Assembly: GCA_029858605.1 (NCBI GenBank)
Contig: JAOUET010000047.1
Coordinates: forward strand, 1 to 10,944
DNA length: 10,944 nucleotides
Source: Coriobacteriia bacterium
GTDB taxonomy: Bacteria > Actinomycetota > Coriobacteriia > Anaerosomatales > JAENZW01
Reading direction: 5' to 3'
A program made the position numbers and the translations under genes. The notes below the pieces were generated by a model. It ran no database searches and was not told the origin of the DNA. It saw only the letters and a list, made by a program, of their open reading frames with translations. Positions 1 to 7,035 of the stretch are shown here, one piece after another (the first letter of the stretch is position 1; the number at the start of each line of letters is the position of its first letter).

Positions 1-210
1 GCCACGATCCTGGAGATGGCCGGTGCGGTCGACGCGGACGCGGCTGAGTTGCGCGCGAAGTGGGACGGCGCGGGAGTCATCTCCGTGCTCAAGGAGCAGA
101 TCATGCACCGGCGAGCGGTACAGTGGCTTATGGATGAAGCGAACGTGGAAGTGATAGAGAAGGAGCCCTCCGACGAGGACGCCACCGACGCCGAAGACCT
201 TGAGGAGTAG
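1..210 (+). CDS. tig: Trigger factor, C-terminal end (5' truncated)
   Basis: This is the last 69 codons of trigger factor, the ribosome-bound chaperone and peptidyl-prolyl isomerase that meets nascent chains at the exit tunnel. The reading frame is open from the first base of the window and ends in TAG at 208-210. Only part of the C-terminal helical chaperone domain is visible. It contains the family-typical helix around KEQIMHRRAVQWLMDEANVE and then an acidic tail rich in Asp and Glu. The identification rests on this short tail plus the clpP and clpX genes immediately downstream, the classic tig-clpP-clpX order. The ribosome-binding and isomerase domains lie upstream of the window. The last codons also supply the GAGGAG ribosome binding site of clpP at 202-207, so the two genes are probably translationally linked. 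Confidence 0.9.
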   Translation, partial: ATILEMAGAVDADAAELRAKWDGAGVISVLKEQIMHRRAVQWLMDEANVEVIEKEPSDEDATDAEDLEE

Positions 211-212
211 AG

Positions 213-821
213 ATGTCGCACGATGCCTTCAGCCTGGTACCCATAGTTGTCGAGCAGACCTCGCGTGGGGAGCGCAGCTTCGATATCTACTCACGACTGC
301 TCAACGAGCGCGTGATCTTCCTGGGTCACGACGTTGACGACCAGATCGCCAACCTCGTGATAGCCCAGCTTCTCCATCTGGAAAGCGACGATCCCGAGAA
401 GGACGTGAGCCTCTACATCAACTCGCCGGGGGGATCCGTCACCGCAGGTCTGGCGATCTACGATACGATTCAGTACATAAAGTGTGACGTGTCCACTATC
501 TGCATCGGCCAGTGCGCATCGATGGCGGCAGTCTTGCTGGCATCTGGTGCCGAAGGGAAGCGGCTCGCGCTGCCCAACAGCCGCATACTGATCCACCAGC
601 CGTGGGGCGGCACGCAAGGTCAGGTCACGGACATCGAGATCCAGGCCAAAGAGATGCTCAGGATGCGAGACACACTCGACGGCATTCTTGCCAAGCACAC
701 CGGGCAGCCTGCCGAGAAGATCCACCGCGACACGGAGCGAGACAACATCATGACCGCCGAGGAGGCCAAGGAGTACGGTCTCGTAGATGCGGTCTTCGTC
801 AGCCGAGGCAAGGAAGCGTAG
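213..821 (+). CDS. clpP: ATP-dependent Clp protease proteolytic subunit ClpP
   Basis: ClpP forms the tetradecameric serine-protease chamber that degrades proteins unfolded by ClpX or other Clp ATPases in the cytoplasm. The 202-residue product has the normal family length. The catalytic triad is readable: Ser103 in GQCASMAA, His128 in ILIHQPWGG, and Asp177 in DTERDNIM. The oligomerisation and substrate-groove motif INSPGGSVTAGLAIYDT lies at residues 69-85. The first residues (MSHDAFSLVPIVVEQTSRGER) match the short N-terminal loop or propeptide followed by the conserved VP-VVEQT segment. The ATG at 213 is two bases after the tig stop and is preceded at a good distance by GAGGAG (202-207), which supports this start. 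The gene ends four bases before clpX. The product looks intact and catalytically competent. Confidence 0.97.
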   Translation: MSHDAFSLVPIVVEQTSRGERSFDIYSRLLNERVIFLGHDVDDQIANLVIAQLLHLESDDPEKDVSLYINSPGGSVTAGLAIYDTIQYIKCDVSTICIGQCASMAAVLLASGAEGKRLALPNSRILIHQPWGGTQGQVTDIEIQAKEMLRMRDTLDGILAKHTGQPAEKIHRDTERDNIMTAEEAKEYGLVDAVFVSRGKEA

Positions 822-825
822 CGCA

Positions 826-2088
826 ATGAGCCCGAAGCCCGAAGGACCCGAACACCTGAAGTGTTCGTTCTGCGGGAAGAGCCAGCGCCAGGTCCGCAAG
901 CTCATCGCGGGACCGGGCGTCTATATCTGCGACGAGTGCATCGATCTGTGCAACGACATAGTCGCGGACGAGCTCGACGTGGAGCAGCCCGCCAGCCTGT
1001 TCGAAGAGGACCTGCCGACGCCGCAGGAGATCTACGAGGCGCTGAACCAGTACGTCATCGGCCAGGAGCGTGCGAAGAAGGTCCTTTCTGTCGCCGTCTA
1101 CAACCACTACAAGCGCATACAGGTTGCGCCGAAAGACACAGACGAAGACGTAGAGCTGGCCAAGAGCAACATCCTGATGCTCGGTCCCACCGGTTGTGGC
1201 AAGACTCTTCTCGCGCAGACCCTGGCCAGGATCCTGAAGGTGCCGTTTGCGATCGCCGACGCTACCGCGCTGACCGAAGCCGGCTACGTTGGCGAGGACG
1301 TTGAGAACATCCTGCTGAAGCTGATCACCGCGGCGGACTTCGACGTCAAGCGGGCGGAGGTCGGCATCATCTACATCGACGAGATCGACAAGGTCGCGCG
1401 TAAGGCCGAGAACCTGTCGATCACCCGCGACGTATCCGGAGAAGGCGTGCAGCAGGCGCTTCTCAAGATCCTCGAAGGAACCGAGGCCGCCGTCCCTCCA
1501 CAGGGTGGCCGCAAGCATCCGCAGCAGGAACTCATTCGCATAGACACCACGAACGTCCTCTTCATTCTCGGAGGTGCGTTCGTCGGTCTCGAGAAGATGA
1601 TCGGCGATCGCATCGGCAAGAGAGGCGTCGGCTTCGGTGCGGACCTGGCCGACGCATCCAGGCGCCGGCAAGGTGAGTTGCTGGCACAGATCCTCCCGGA
1701 GGACCTACACCACTTCGGCATGATTCCCGAGTTCGTCGGGCGTCTCCCGGTACTCACGCACGTCGAGGAACTTGCCGAAGGGGATCTCGTGAGCATCCTC
1801 ACCGAGCCCAAGAACGCGCTCGTGAAGCAGTACCAGCGCCTGTTCGCGCTGGAAGGAGTTGACCTCCGGTTCACCGACGAGGCCCTGCACGCCGCTGCGA
1901 GTCAGGCGCTGAAGCGCGGCACGGGTGCTCGCGGGCTTCGCTCGATACTCGAGAGCCTGCTACTCGACACGATGTACGAGCTGCCTGATTCCGAAGACAT
2001 CGAGTCGGTAGTGGTGACCGAGGAAACGGTGGCCGGCCACGCAGGCCCGACCCTTGTGCGTCGCGGCGAAGCTGAGGCTTCGGCTTAG
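826..2088 (+). CDS. clpX: ATP-dependent Clp protease ATP-binding subunit ClpX
   Basis: ClpX is the hexameric AAA+ unfoldase that recognises tagged substrates and feeds them into ClpP. The 420-residue protein has the usual length. The N-terminal zinc-binding domain has C13-x2-C16 and C35-x2-C38. Walker A is GPTGCGKT at 120-127, the pore-1 loop GYVGED at 153-158, and Walker B IIYIDE at 181-186. The GGRKHP segment corresponds to the RKH loop, and GMIPEFVGRLPV and GTGARGLRSILE (sensor-2 arginine region) follow. The ATG at 826 is chosen because MSPKPEGPEHLKCSFCGK is the normal beginning; an in-frame ATG at 787 would overlap clpP by 35 bases without need. A small hairpin (CGAAGC, TGAG loop, GCTTCG, 2067-2082) lies at the end of the coding region. 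The gene ends the tig-clpP-clpX operon; the next gene is on the opposite strand and convergent. Confidence 0.97.
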   Translation: MSPKPEGPEHLKCSFCGKSQRQVRKLIAGPGVYICDECIDLCNDIVADELDVEQPASLFEEDLPTPQEIYEALNQYVIGQERAKKVLSVAVYNHYKRIQVAPKDTDEDVELAKSNILMLGPTGCGKTLLAQTLARILKVPFAIADATALTEAGYVGEDVENILLKLITAADFDVKRAEVGIIYIDEIDKVARKAENLSITRDVSGEGVQQALLKILEGTEAAVPPQGGRKHPQQELIRIDTTNVLFILGGAFVGLEKMIGDRIGKRGVGFGADLADASRRRQGELLAQILPEDLHHFGMIPEFVGRLPVLTHVEELAEGDLVSILTEPKNALVKQYQRLFALEGVDLRFTDEALHAAASQALKRGTGARGLRSILESLLLDTMYELPDSEDIESVVVTEETVAGHAGPTLVRRGEAEASA

Positions 2089-2098
2089 AGGGGGATGC

Positions 2099-2136
2099 CG
2101 AAGGCCGCGCCGATCGGCGTCTCGGCACGGCCTTCG
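2099..2136. terminator. Hairpin between convergent clpX and the minus-strand gene
   Basis: Perfect 8-base arms CGAAGGCC (2099-2106) and GGCCTTCG (2129-2136) flank a 22-base loop that has its own short GCCGATCGGC palindrome. The hairpin starts 11 bases after the clpX stop and lies between two convergent genes, the expected place for a shared transcription terminator. The downstream plus-strand sequence has only a weak pyrimidine tract (TCTCTTT around 2146-2152), and no U-run follows on the minus strand. It may therefore be an RNA-stabilising 3' stem-loop rather than a strong intrinsic terminator. Confidence 0.45.
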
Positions 2137-2157
2137 AGTTCGCCGTCTCTTTGGCCC

Positions 2158-2382
2158 CTAGACGGCGGTGCTTCTCAGGTTCCGAGCGCGTGCGACGTCG
2201 TTGGGGTACATGTCGCTCGGAACGCTGTCGAACCCACGAGCCTCGGCAATCTGATAGCGCATGCAGCTGGTATAGTCGCTGCCGCAGTAGCGGGCTTCGA
2301 ACAGACCGGCAATGCCCGAGAAGCCGTCGAGTCGTCCTTTAGAGAAGAACCGACAGGTGTGTCGATACGCGCATGCCGCCAT
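2158..2382 (-). CDS. Small four-cysteine protein, copy A (unknown function)
   Basis: I do not assign a function. The 74-residue, apparently cytoplasmic protein has four cysteines, C4-x5-C10-x22-C33-x6-C40, inside the pattern C-x2-R-x2-C-R-x-F, L-x3-R-Y-C-x2-D-x2-S-C-x-R, ending in VPSDMYPND. It aligns without gaps to the neighbouring minus-strand gene at 2545-2772. All four Cys and the YPND motif coincide, with about 25 identical positions by hand count. The ATG at 2382 is preferred over the in-frame ATG at 2442 because GGAGAG (2391-2396 on the complementary strand) lies 8 bases upstream and because the start then matches the paralog. No signal peptide or membrane segment is visible. Four conserved Cys suggest a zinc or Fe-S site, which is inference. 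I recall similar Cys-containing segments in small proteins and regulator tails of anaerobes, but this is memory and not a search result. The gene is convergent with clpX. Confidence 0.8.
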   Translation of the reverse strand: MAACAYRHTCRFFSKGRLDGFSGIAGLFEARYCGSDYTSCMRYQIAEARGFDSVPSDMYPNDVARARNLRSTAV

Positions 2383-2457
2383 GTTCGGCTCTCTCCAGAG
2401 GTTTGGGCAATTCGCCCGTCTGTAGTTCCATGCTGCAGGCATCGGAACGACGAACGG

Positions 2458-2475
2458 TTTACATTAGGGTGTAAA
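2458..2475. promoter_or_regulatory. TTTACA-N6-TGTAAA palindrome, candidate operator
   Basis: Perfect 6-base arms TTTACA (2458-2463) and TGTAAA (2470-2475) flank the spacer TTAGGG. The site is AT-rich in an otherwise GC-rich window. It lies 76-93 bases upstream of the copy A start codon and downstream of copy B, where a promoter or operator for copy A would sit. On the minus strand a weak promoter-like pair GTCACA, 17 bases, TAATGT overlaps it. The form resembles a dimeric repressor or MerR-type site. No regulator is identified and the promoter match is poor. Confidence 0.35.
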
Positions 2476-2486
2476 AGGTAGAGTGT

Positions 2487-2518
2487 GACCGTTCGCACCG
2501 AGTTTGCGATGGACGGTC
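2487..2518 (-). terminator. Hairpin downstream of copy B gene
   Basis: Two nested arm pairs form a stem of 11 base pairs with a 3-base bulge: GACCGT (2487-2492) with ACGGTC (2513-2518), and TCGCA (2493-2497) with TGCGA (2505-2509). The loop is 7 bases. On the minus strand the hairpin begins 26 bases after the copy B stop codon and is followed by a pyrimidine-rich stretch ending in CCTTTTAC about 10 bases further on. It could end the copy B transcript and so separate the two paralogs into independent transcripts. The U-tract is distant, so termination may be inefficient, or the structure may simply protect the 3' end. Confidence 0.4.
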
Positions 2519-2544
2519 GGTACGGCGAGGAAGCCGGACGGCTT

Positions 2545-2772
2545 TCAGGAGGCCATGTCGGCGAGCAGCAGAGACAGCTTGTCGTGGTCGTTCGGGTAGA
2601 GCGTTCGCGGCACTTGTTCGCGGCCAAGCTCCTTCGAGAGTCGGTGACGTGCGCAAGACTCGAAATCGCCGAGACAGTACCGCTCCCGATACAGCCTCGC
2701 GACACGCGGCATGTTCTGCAGCCCCTCGGCGAAGAAGGATCTGCAGCTCTCGCGCATCCCACAATCAGCCAT
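2545..2772 (-). CDS. Small four-cysteine protein, copy B (unknown function)
   Basis: I do not assign a function. The 75-residue protein begins MADCGMRESCRSFFAEGL and has the same C4, C10, C33, C40 arrangement as copy A, with RYCLGDFESCAR at 31-42 and VPRTLYPND at 54-62. The start is well supported: a strong Shine-Dalgarno sequence GGGGAGGT (complement of 2777-2784) lies just upstream of the ATG at 2772, and the start aligns with that of copy A. The frame is open back to an ATG at 2883, but that extension has no counterpart in the paralog. No signal peptide or membrane helix is visible; the C-terminal half is probably helical and charged. Identity to copy A is about one third, so the duplication is old or the copies were acquired separately. 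The gene is divergent from valS. The four Cys suggest metal or Fe-S binding, which is inference only. Confidence 0.82.
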   Translation of the reverse strand: MADCGMRESCRSFFAEGLQNMPRVARLYRERYCLGDFESCARHRLSKELGREQVPRTLYPNDHDKLSLLLADMAS

Positions 2773-2968
2773 GTGGACCTCCCCGATGAATCGCCAGCAG
2801 CTTCCGCCAAGGGTGCCTCCGTATACACTCATAACGCCTGCGTTGTCGGATAGGTGACGGCTTGATGTAGGTTCTTGTGACAAGCACGCGACGCCGCGAG
2901 TAGCCCTATATGCGCATCAGACGTTGTCATAGAATCACAGCAACCAGCTTCGGAAGGATGAAAGCACA
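2773..2968. promoter_or_regulatory. Divergent intergenic region between copy B and valS
   Basis: These 196 bases separate two divergently read genes and should contain both promoters. For copy B (minus strand) a possible promoter is CCGACA (complement of 2844-2849), an 18-base spacer and TATACG (complement of 2820-2825), each matching consensus at four of six bases. For valS the only -10-like element I see is TAGAAT at 2930-2935, without a good -35. Short palindromes CTTGT-G-ACAAG (2874-2884) and ATGCGCAT (2910-2917) are present. I see no T-box motif and no coding sequence. Confidence 0.4.
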
Positions 2969-5647
2969 GTGACGGAGTTGCCCAAGGCGTACGATCCGAA
3001 GGCAGTCGAGGGTCCTGTCTTCGAGTCGTGGATGAACGGTCGCTACTTCGAACAGCCCATCGTAGAGGGCGCTGAGCCGTTCTCGATAGTCATCCCACCC
3101 CCGAACGTCACGGGCTCTCTTCACATGGGGCATGCCCTCAACAACACCATCCAAGACGTCTTGATCCGGCGGGTGCGGATGACCGGCCGACCGACACGCT
3201 GGATCCTAGGCACGGATCACGCCGGCATAGCGACGCAGAACAAGGTCGAGCAGAAGCTCGCCGGCGAGGGACTCTCGCGACACGACGTCGGACGCGAGCG
3301 CTTCATCGAGATGTGCTGGGAGTGGCGCCGGGAGCACGGGAGCATCATCGTCGAGCAACTGAAGCGCATGGGGTGTTCCTGCGACTACTCGGACGAGTGG
3401 TTCACGATGGACCCGAGCTACCAACGTGCAGTCCGCAAGGTCTTCGTGGACTGGTTCGACAAGGGGTTGATATACCGCGGCGAGCGCATCATCAACTGGT
3501 GTCCGCGATGCTCGACGGCCCTCTCGGACATCGAGGTGGAGCACGAGGATCTCGACAGTCATCTCTGGCACTTGAGGTATCCGCTGAGAGAGCCGGTCGG
3601 CGGTGTCGATCATGTCGTGGTCGCCACAACGCGTCCCGAGACCATGCTGGGAGACACGTGCGTAGCAGTACACCCGGATGACGACCGCTACACTGCACTC
3701 GTCGGTGCGACCGTCGTTCTGCCGCTGTTGGGCAGGGAGATCCCCTTGGTCGCCGACGACTTCGTGGACCCGGAGTTCGGGACCGGAGCGGTCAAGGTGA
3801 CACCCGCGCACGACCCAAACGACTTCGAGATATCTCAGCGCCACGCCTGCCCGAAGGTCAACATCCTCAACGCCGATGCGACGATCTCGGCGGAGGGCGG
3901 ACCGTACGCCGGGCTCGACCGCTACGAGGCTCGCAAACGGGTCGTCGCGGATCTCGAACAGCAGGGCCTGCTCGTCAAGATCGACGACCACGTGCACTCG
4001 GTCGGCCATTGCTACCGCTGCCACACCGTGGTCGAGCCCTGGCTTTCCGACCAGTGGTTCGTCGATATGAAGCCGCTGGCGACGCCGGCCATAGAGGCAG
4101 TGCGCGACTCGAGGGTCGCTTTTCACCCGAAGCGCTGGGAGAACGTGTACTTCCACTGGATGGAGAACATCCGCGACTGGTGCGTCAGCCGCCAGCTTTG
4201 GTGGGGGCATCAGATCCCGGTGTTCTACTGCGATGCCTGTGGCGAGATGGTTGCGAGTGAAGAGGACTTGTCGACCTGCCCGAAATGCGGGGGCCCGGCA
4301 CGCCAGGACGAGGACGTGCTCGACACATGGTTCTCTTCGGCGCTATGGCCCTTCGCCACGCTGGGCTGGCCCGATCCCGATCCTCGGCTCGACTACTTCT
4401 ACCCGACGAGCGTGCTGTCGACGGCCCGGGACATCCTGTTTCTCTGGGTGGCACGCATGATCATGAACGGCCTCTACTTTGCGGGCGACGTACCCTACCG
4501 GGACGTCATCATCCACCCGACGGTCTTCAATGCCGAAGGCAAGCGCATGAGCAAGTCGCTCGGCACGGGCGTCGATCCGCTCGACCTCATGGAGCACTAC
4601 GGTGCGGACGGCATGCGTTTCGGTCTCATGCTGCAGACGACTGGGAACCAGGACATCCGCTTCTCCGAGGAGAAGCTGGTGGCCAGCAGGAACTTCGCGA
4701 ACAAGATATGGAACGCCAGCCGGTTCGTGCTGATGAACCTCGGCGAGGACTACGTTCCCGGGCCGCCCTCAGCCGCGACTGTGGCCGATGCCTGGATCCT
4801 CTCGCGGCTGGCACGCCTGGTCGGCACGGTGAGCGAGGGTCTGGACACCTACGACTTCGGCGATGTGTCGCGTTCCCTCTACGACTTCTTCTGGAGCGAG
4901 TTCTGCGACTGGTACATCGAACTCTCGAAGCCGCGACTCGTGGGAGGTGAGAAGGAGGACTCCGAAGAGGCCGTGAGTCGGGCTCGGCTCACCACGCAAC
5001 GCAACCTGGTGTTCGTGCTCGAGGTGGCACTGCGCCTCCTCCACCCCATGATGCCCTTCGTTACCGAGGAGATATGGCGGCGCCTGCCGCTCGCCGAAGA
5101 GGGCGTGGCCGACTCGCTGATGGTCGCCCCCTGGCCCGATGCGGTCGAACTCGCAAGGTGGCTCGACGACGGCGCCGAGCACTCGATCGTCGCGTTGCAG
5201 GAACTGGTGACGGCGATTCGCGGGATCCGCGCCAGGTACTCCCTTCCGCCCAAGAGCCTGGTGGATGTCGTCGTGAAGGCCGGCGGCGCCGACGAGATTC
5301 TCGTGCGGAATCTCGCGGAGCAGGCCATGACACTGGCTGGCGCAGGGACGCTCGCCGTCAATCCGGACGCGACGAAGCCCCCGCATGCCGCAGCGGCGGT
5401 AGCCGCAGGTGCCGAGGTCTACGTGTCGCTGGAGGGGTTAGTGGATTTCGAGTCCGAGCGCGCCCGTGTAGCCAAGGAACTCGAGAAGACGCGGGCGGGT
5501 CTGCAGACGCTCGAACGCAAGCTGGCCAACGGAGGCTTCCTGGCCAAGGCGGCTCCCGAGGTCATCGAGAAGGATCGTGCGCGGGCCGAGGACTTGCGCG
5601 AAACGCTGGGGACGCTGGAAACTCAACTTGCGGAGCTTGCCGAGTAG
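2969..5647 (+). CDS. valS: Valine--tRNA ligase
   Basis: This class I aminoacyl-tRNA synthetase charges tRNA-Val with valine in the cytoplasm and edits mischarged threonine. At 892 residues it has typical bacterial length. The HIGH motif is HMGH at 52-55 after PPPNVTGSL, and the KMSKS-type motif is RMSKS at 526-530. The CP1 editing domain carries TTRPET at 220-225. A zinc-knuckle-like insertion has C421-x2-C424 and C437-x2-C440. The anticodon-binding domain follows, and the ValRS C-terminal coiled coil covers about 826-892 (DFESERARVAKELEK onward). The start is GTG at 2969, preceded by GGAAGGA (2952-2958) about ten bases upstream. It places the family-typical LPKAYDPKAVEGPVFESWM at the N-terminus; no upstream ATG is in frame. 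folC starts 14 bases after the stop, so the two are probably co-transcribed. Confidence 0.98.
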   Translation: MTELPKAYDPKAVEGPVFESWMNGRYFEQPIVEGAEPFSIVIPPPNVTGSLHMGHALNNTIQDVLIRRVRMTGRPTRWILGTDHAGIATQNKVEQKLAGEGLSRHDVGRERFIEMCWEWRREHGSIIVEQLKRMGCSCDYSDEWFTMDPSYQRAVRKVFVDWFDKGLIYRGERIINWCPRCSTALSDIEVEHEDLDSHLWHLRYPLREPVGGVDHVVVATTRPETMLGDTCVAVHPDDDRYTALVGATVVLPLLGREIPLVADDFVDPEFGTGAVKVTPAHDPNDFEISQRHACPKVNILNADATISAEGGPYAGLDRYEARKRVVADLEQQGLLVKIDDHVHSVGHCYRCHTVVEPWLSDQWFVDMKPLATPAIEAVRDSRVAFHPKRWENVYFHWMENIRDWCVSRQLWWGHQIPVFYCDACGEMVASEEDLSTCPKCGGPARQDEDVLDTWFSSALWPFATLGWPDPDPRLDYFYPTSVLSTARDILFLWVARMIMNGLYFAGDVPYRDVIIHPTVFNAEGKRMSKSLGTGVDPLDLMEHYGADGMRFGLMLQTTGNQDIRFSEEKLVASRNFANKIWNASRFVLMNLGEDYVPGPPSAATVADAWILSRLARLVGTVSEGLDTYDFGDVSRSLYDFFWSEFCDWYIELSKPRLVGGEKEDSEEAVSRARLTTQRNLVFVLEVALRLLHPMMPFVTEEIWRRLPLAEEGVADSLMVAPWPDAVELARWLDDGAEHSIVALQELVTAIRGIRARYSLPPKSLVDVVVKAGGADEILVRNLAEQAMTLAGAGTLAVNPDATKPPHAAAAVAAGAEVYVSLEGLVDFESERARVAKELEKTRAGLQTLERKLANGGFLAKAAPEVIEKDRARAEDLRETLGTLETQLAELAE

Positions 5648-5661
5648 AACGGAAGAATCTC

Positions 5662-7035
5662 GTGGGCGCGCAGGGCGGCACCTCTTACGAACGGGCTGTC
5701 TCTACTCTTGTAGAGGCGCTGAAGTTCGGAATCCACCCGTCACTCGACGGGATCCGAGTCCTGCTCGAGGCACTCGGTCGTCCTCAGGACGCGTACTCCT
5801 GCGTCCAGGTGGCCGGCACGAACGGCAAGTCGTCTGTGACGAGGATGACGGCCGCGATTCTCAGCGCTCACGGGATTCGTGCGGGCGCCTACACCAGTCC
5901 CCACATGGACGAGTACCTTGAGCGCATGGAAATCGACGTCGAGGTCGCAAACCCGAATCTCTTTGGGGCCGCCGTGGCCGAGGCGCTAGAGGCTTCCGTG
6001 CAAGCTCGCAAGGGTGGCTACTCGGAGCCCTTCACTGAGTTCGAGTTGCTGACGGCGGCAGCGCTGTGGGCCTTCGCCGAAGAGGGCGTCGACATCGCAG
6101 TCCTCGAGGTAGGCATGGGTGGACGATGGGACGCGACGAGCGTCGTGGACCCGGCCGTTGCCACCATCACCGGCATTTCCGTGGACCACCTGGAACACCT
6201 CGGGGACACTCGCGAGATGATTGCCGCGGACAAGGCCCAGATCATCAAGCGCGCATCGGCTCCGGTATTCGGGCCGGGAACGGCGGGTGTCGACGACGTT
6301 CTCCTTGCGCGAGCGGAGGCATGCGATACGCATGCCCGAGCCGTCAGGTACAAGGGGGTTGTCAGTCCTGTCAGCGAAGAACTGACGATACGCTATCACG
6401 TCACCAAGGTGCCCGATCGCCCGTGCGGCTCGACACACCTGGATGTGAGAGGGGTTCATGCGTCGTATAGCGATCTGATCGTGAACGCACCGTCGTTTCA
6501 GGCTGCGAACGCGGCTACCGCGCTGGCGACGGCTGAGGCAGCGCTCGGACGCGCGCTCGACGAGAGCGCCCTGCGCTCCGCGCTCGTAGGGATGCGGTTT
6601 CCTTGCCGATTCGAGCTACTTGCCGAACGCCCGCCGATCATCGTCGATGGAGCACACAATCCGGAAGCTGCGCTTGTGCTGGCCGATGCAGTCCGCGAGG
6701 CGTTCCCGCTAAGGAAGCCGATACTGCTCGTCGGCATCCTGTCTGGGAAGGATGCCGAAGGGATCGCCCGCGCACTCGCGCCTGTTGCCTCGACGATCGT
6801 GGTGACCCGGAGCAGTTCCAAGCGAGCTTTCGACCCCGACGAACTCGCTCATGTCGTTTGTCGGACGACCGGGATCGTACCGATGGTCTTCGGGGACGTG
6901 CGCACCTCTCTTGAGGCGCTGATTAAGGAAGCCAAGGACGGTCTCGTCGTCACGGGAAGCATCACCACGGCAGCTGAGGCGCGCAGGCTACTGCGCGACG
7001 GTACCGTCGCGTCAGGTCTGCTAGAATCCCGATAG
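5662..7035 (+). CDS. folC: Bifunctional folylpolyglutamate / dihydrofolate synthase
   Basis: FolC adds glutamate to dihydropteroate and/or to folates in the cytoplasm, using ATP through an acyl-phosphate intermediate. The 457-residue product has the right length. Motifs seen: P-loop GTNGKSS at 52-58, TSPHMDEYLERM at 78-89, GMGGRWDAT at 151-159, VDHLEHLG at 174-181 followed by the lysine in AADKAQIIK, FQAANAATAL at 279-288, and DGAHNPEA at 329-336 opening the C-terminal ligase domain. The GTG at 5662 is chosen because it has GGAAGA (5651-5656) five bases upstream and because the first in-frame Met (residue 62) would remove the P-loop. The usual G-x-G-R-x-E type segment before the C-domain reads FPCRFELL (313-320), with Cys where Gly is common. 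Whether it has both activities cannot be told from sequence alone. It follows valS by 14 bases and probably shares its transcript. Confidence 0.95.
   Translation: MGAQGGTSYERAVSTLVEALKFGIHPSLDGIRVLLEALGRPQDAYSCVQVAGTNGKSSVTRMTAAILSAHGIRAGAYTSPHMDEYLERMEIDVEVANPNLFGAAVAEALEASVQARKGGYSEPFTEFELLTAAALWAFAEEGVDIAVLEVGMGGRWDATSVVDPAVATITGISVDHLEHLGDTREMIAADKAQIIKRASAPVFGPGTAGVDDVLLARAEACDTHARAVRYKGVVSPVSEELTIRYHVTKVPDRPCGSTHLDVRGVHASYSDLIVNAPSFQAANAATALATAEAALGRALDESALRSALVGMRFPCRFELLAERPPIIVDGAHNPEAALVLADAVREAFPLRKPILLVGILSGKDAEGIARALAPVASTIVVTRSSSKRAFDPDELAHVVCRTTGIVPMVFGDVRTSLEALIKEAKDGLVVTGSITTAAEARRLLRDGTVASGLLESR
6994..7011. repeat. 18-base perfect palindrome near folC 3' end
   Basis: CGCGACGGTACCGTCGCG is fully self-complementary with no spacer. 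It lies within the last codons of folC (encoding RDGTVA), about 90 bases upstream of the next start codon and just before a TAGAAT (7022-7027) that resembles a -10 element but lacks a good -35. It could be a protein-binding site for the downstream gene, or a chance result of GC-rich coding sequence. Confidence 0.3.

Noticed and set aside
2175..2828. A 217-codon open frame on the minus strand spanning both Cys-rich genes
   Set aside because: It overlaps both genes in another frame, is full of Arg, Ser and Thr as expected for a GC-rich shadow frame, and shows no motif. The paralogy of the two small proteins in their own frames, each with its own ribosome binding site, is stronger evidence.
2773..2883. 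N-terminal extension of copy B to an ATG at 2883
   Set aside because: The extension adds 37 residues with no counterpart in copy A, while the ATG at 2772 has a strong GGGGAGGT just upstream and aligns exactly with the copy A start.
2883..2968. T-box or other amino-acid-responsive leader for valS
   Set aside because: The space to the divergent gene is too short for a full T-box, and I see no T-box core sequence or specifier-loop structure. The same applies to the 73-base leader of thrS.
2958..2972. Four-codon ORF (MKAQ) whose TGA overlaps the valS GTG start
   Set aside because: Its ATG abuts the GGAAGG element with no spacing, so it is unlikely to be translated; the same element serves the GTG at 2969.
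3206..4210. Long open frames antisense to valS, thrS and clpX
   Set aside because: They lie wholly opposite well-identified enzymes, match no recognisable family, and are the usual result of GC-rich codon bias.
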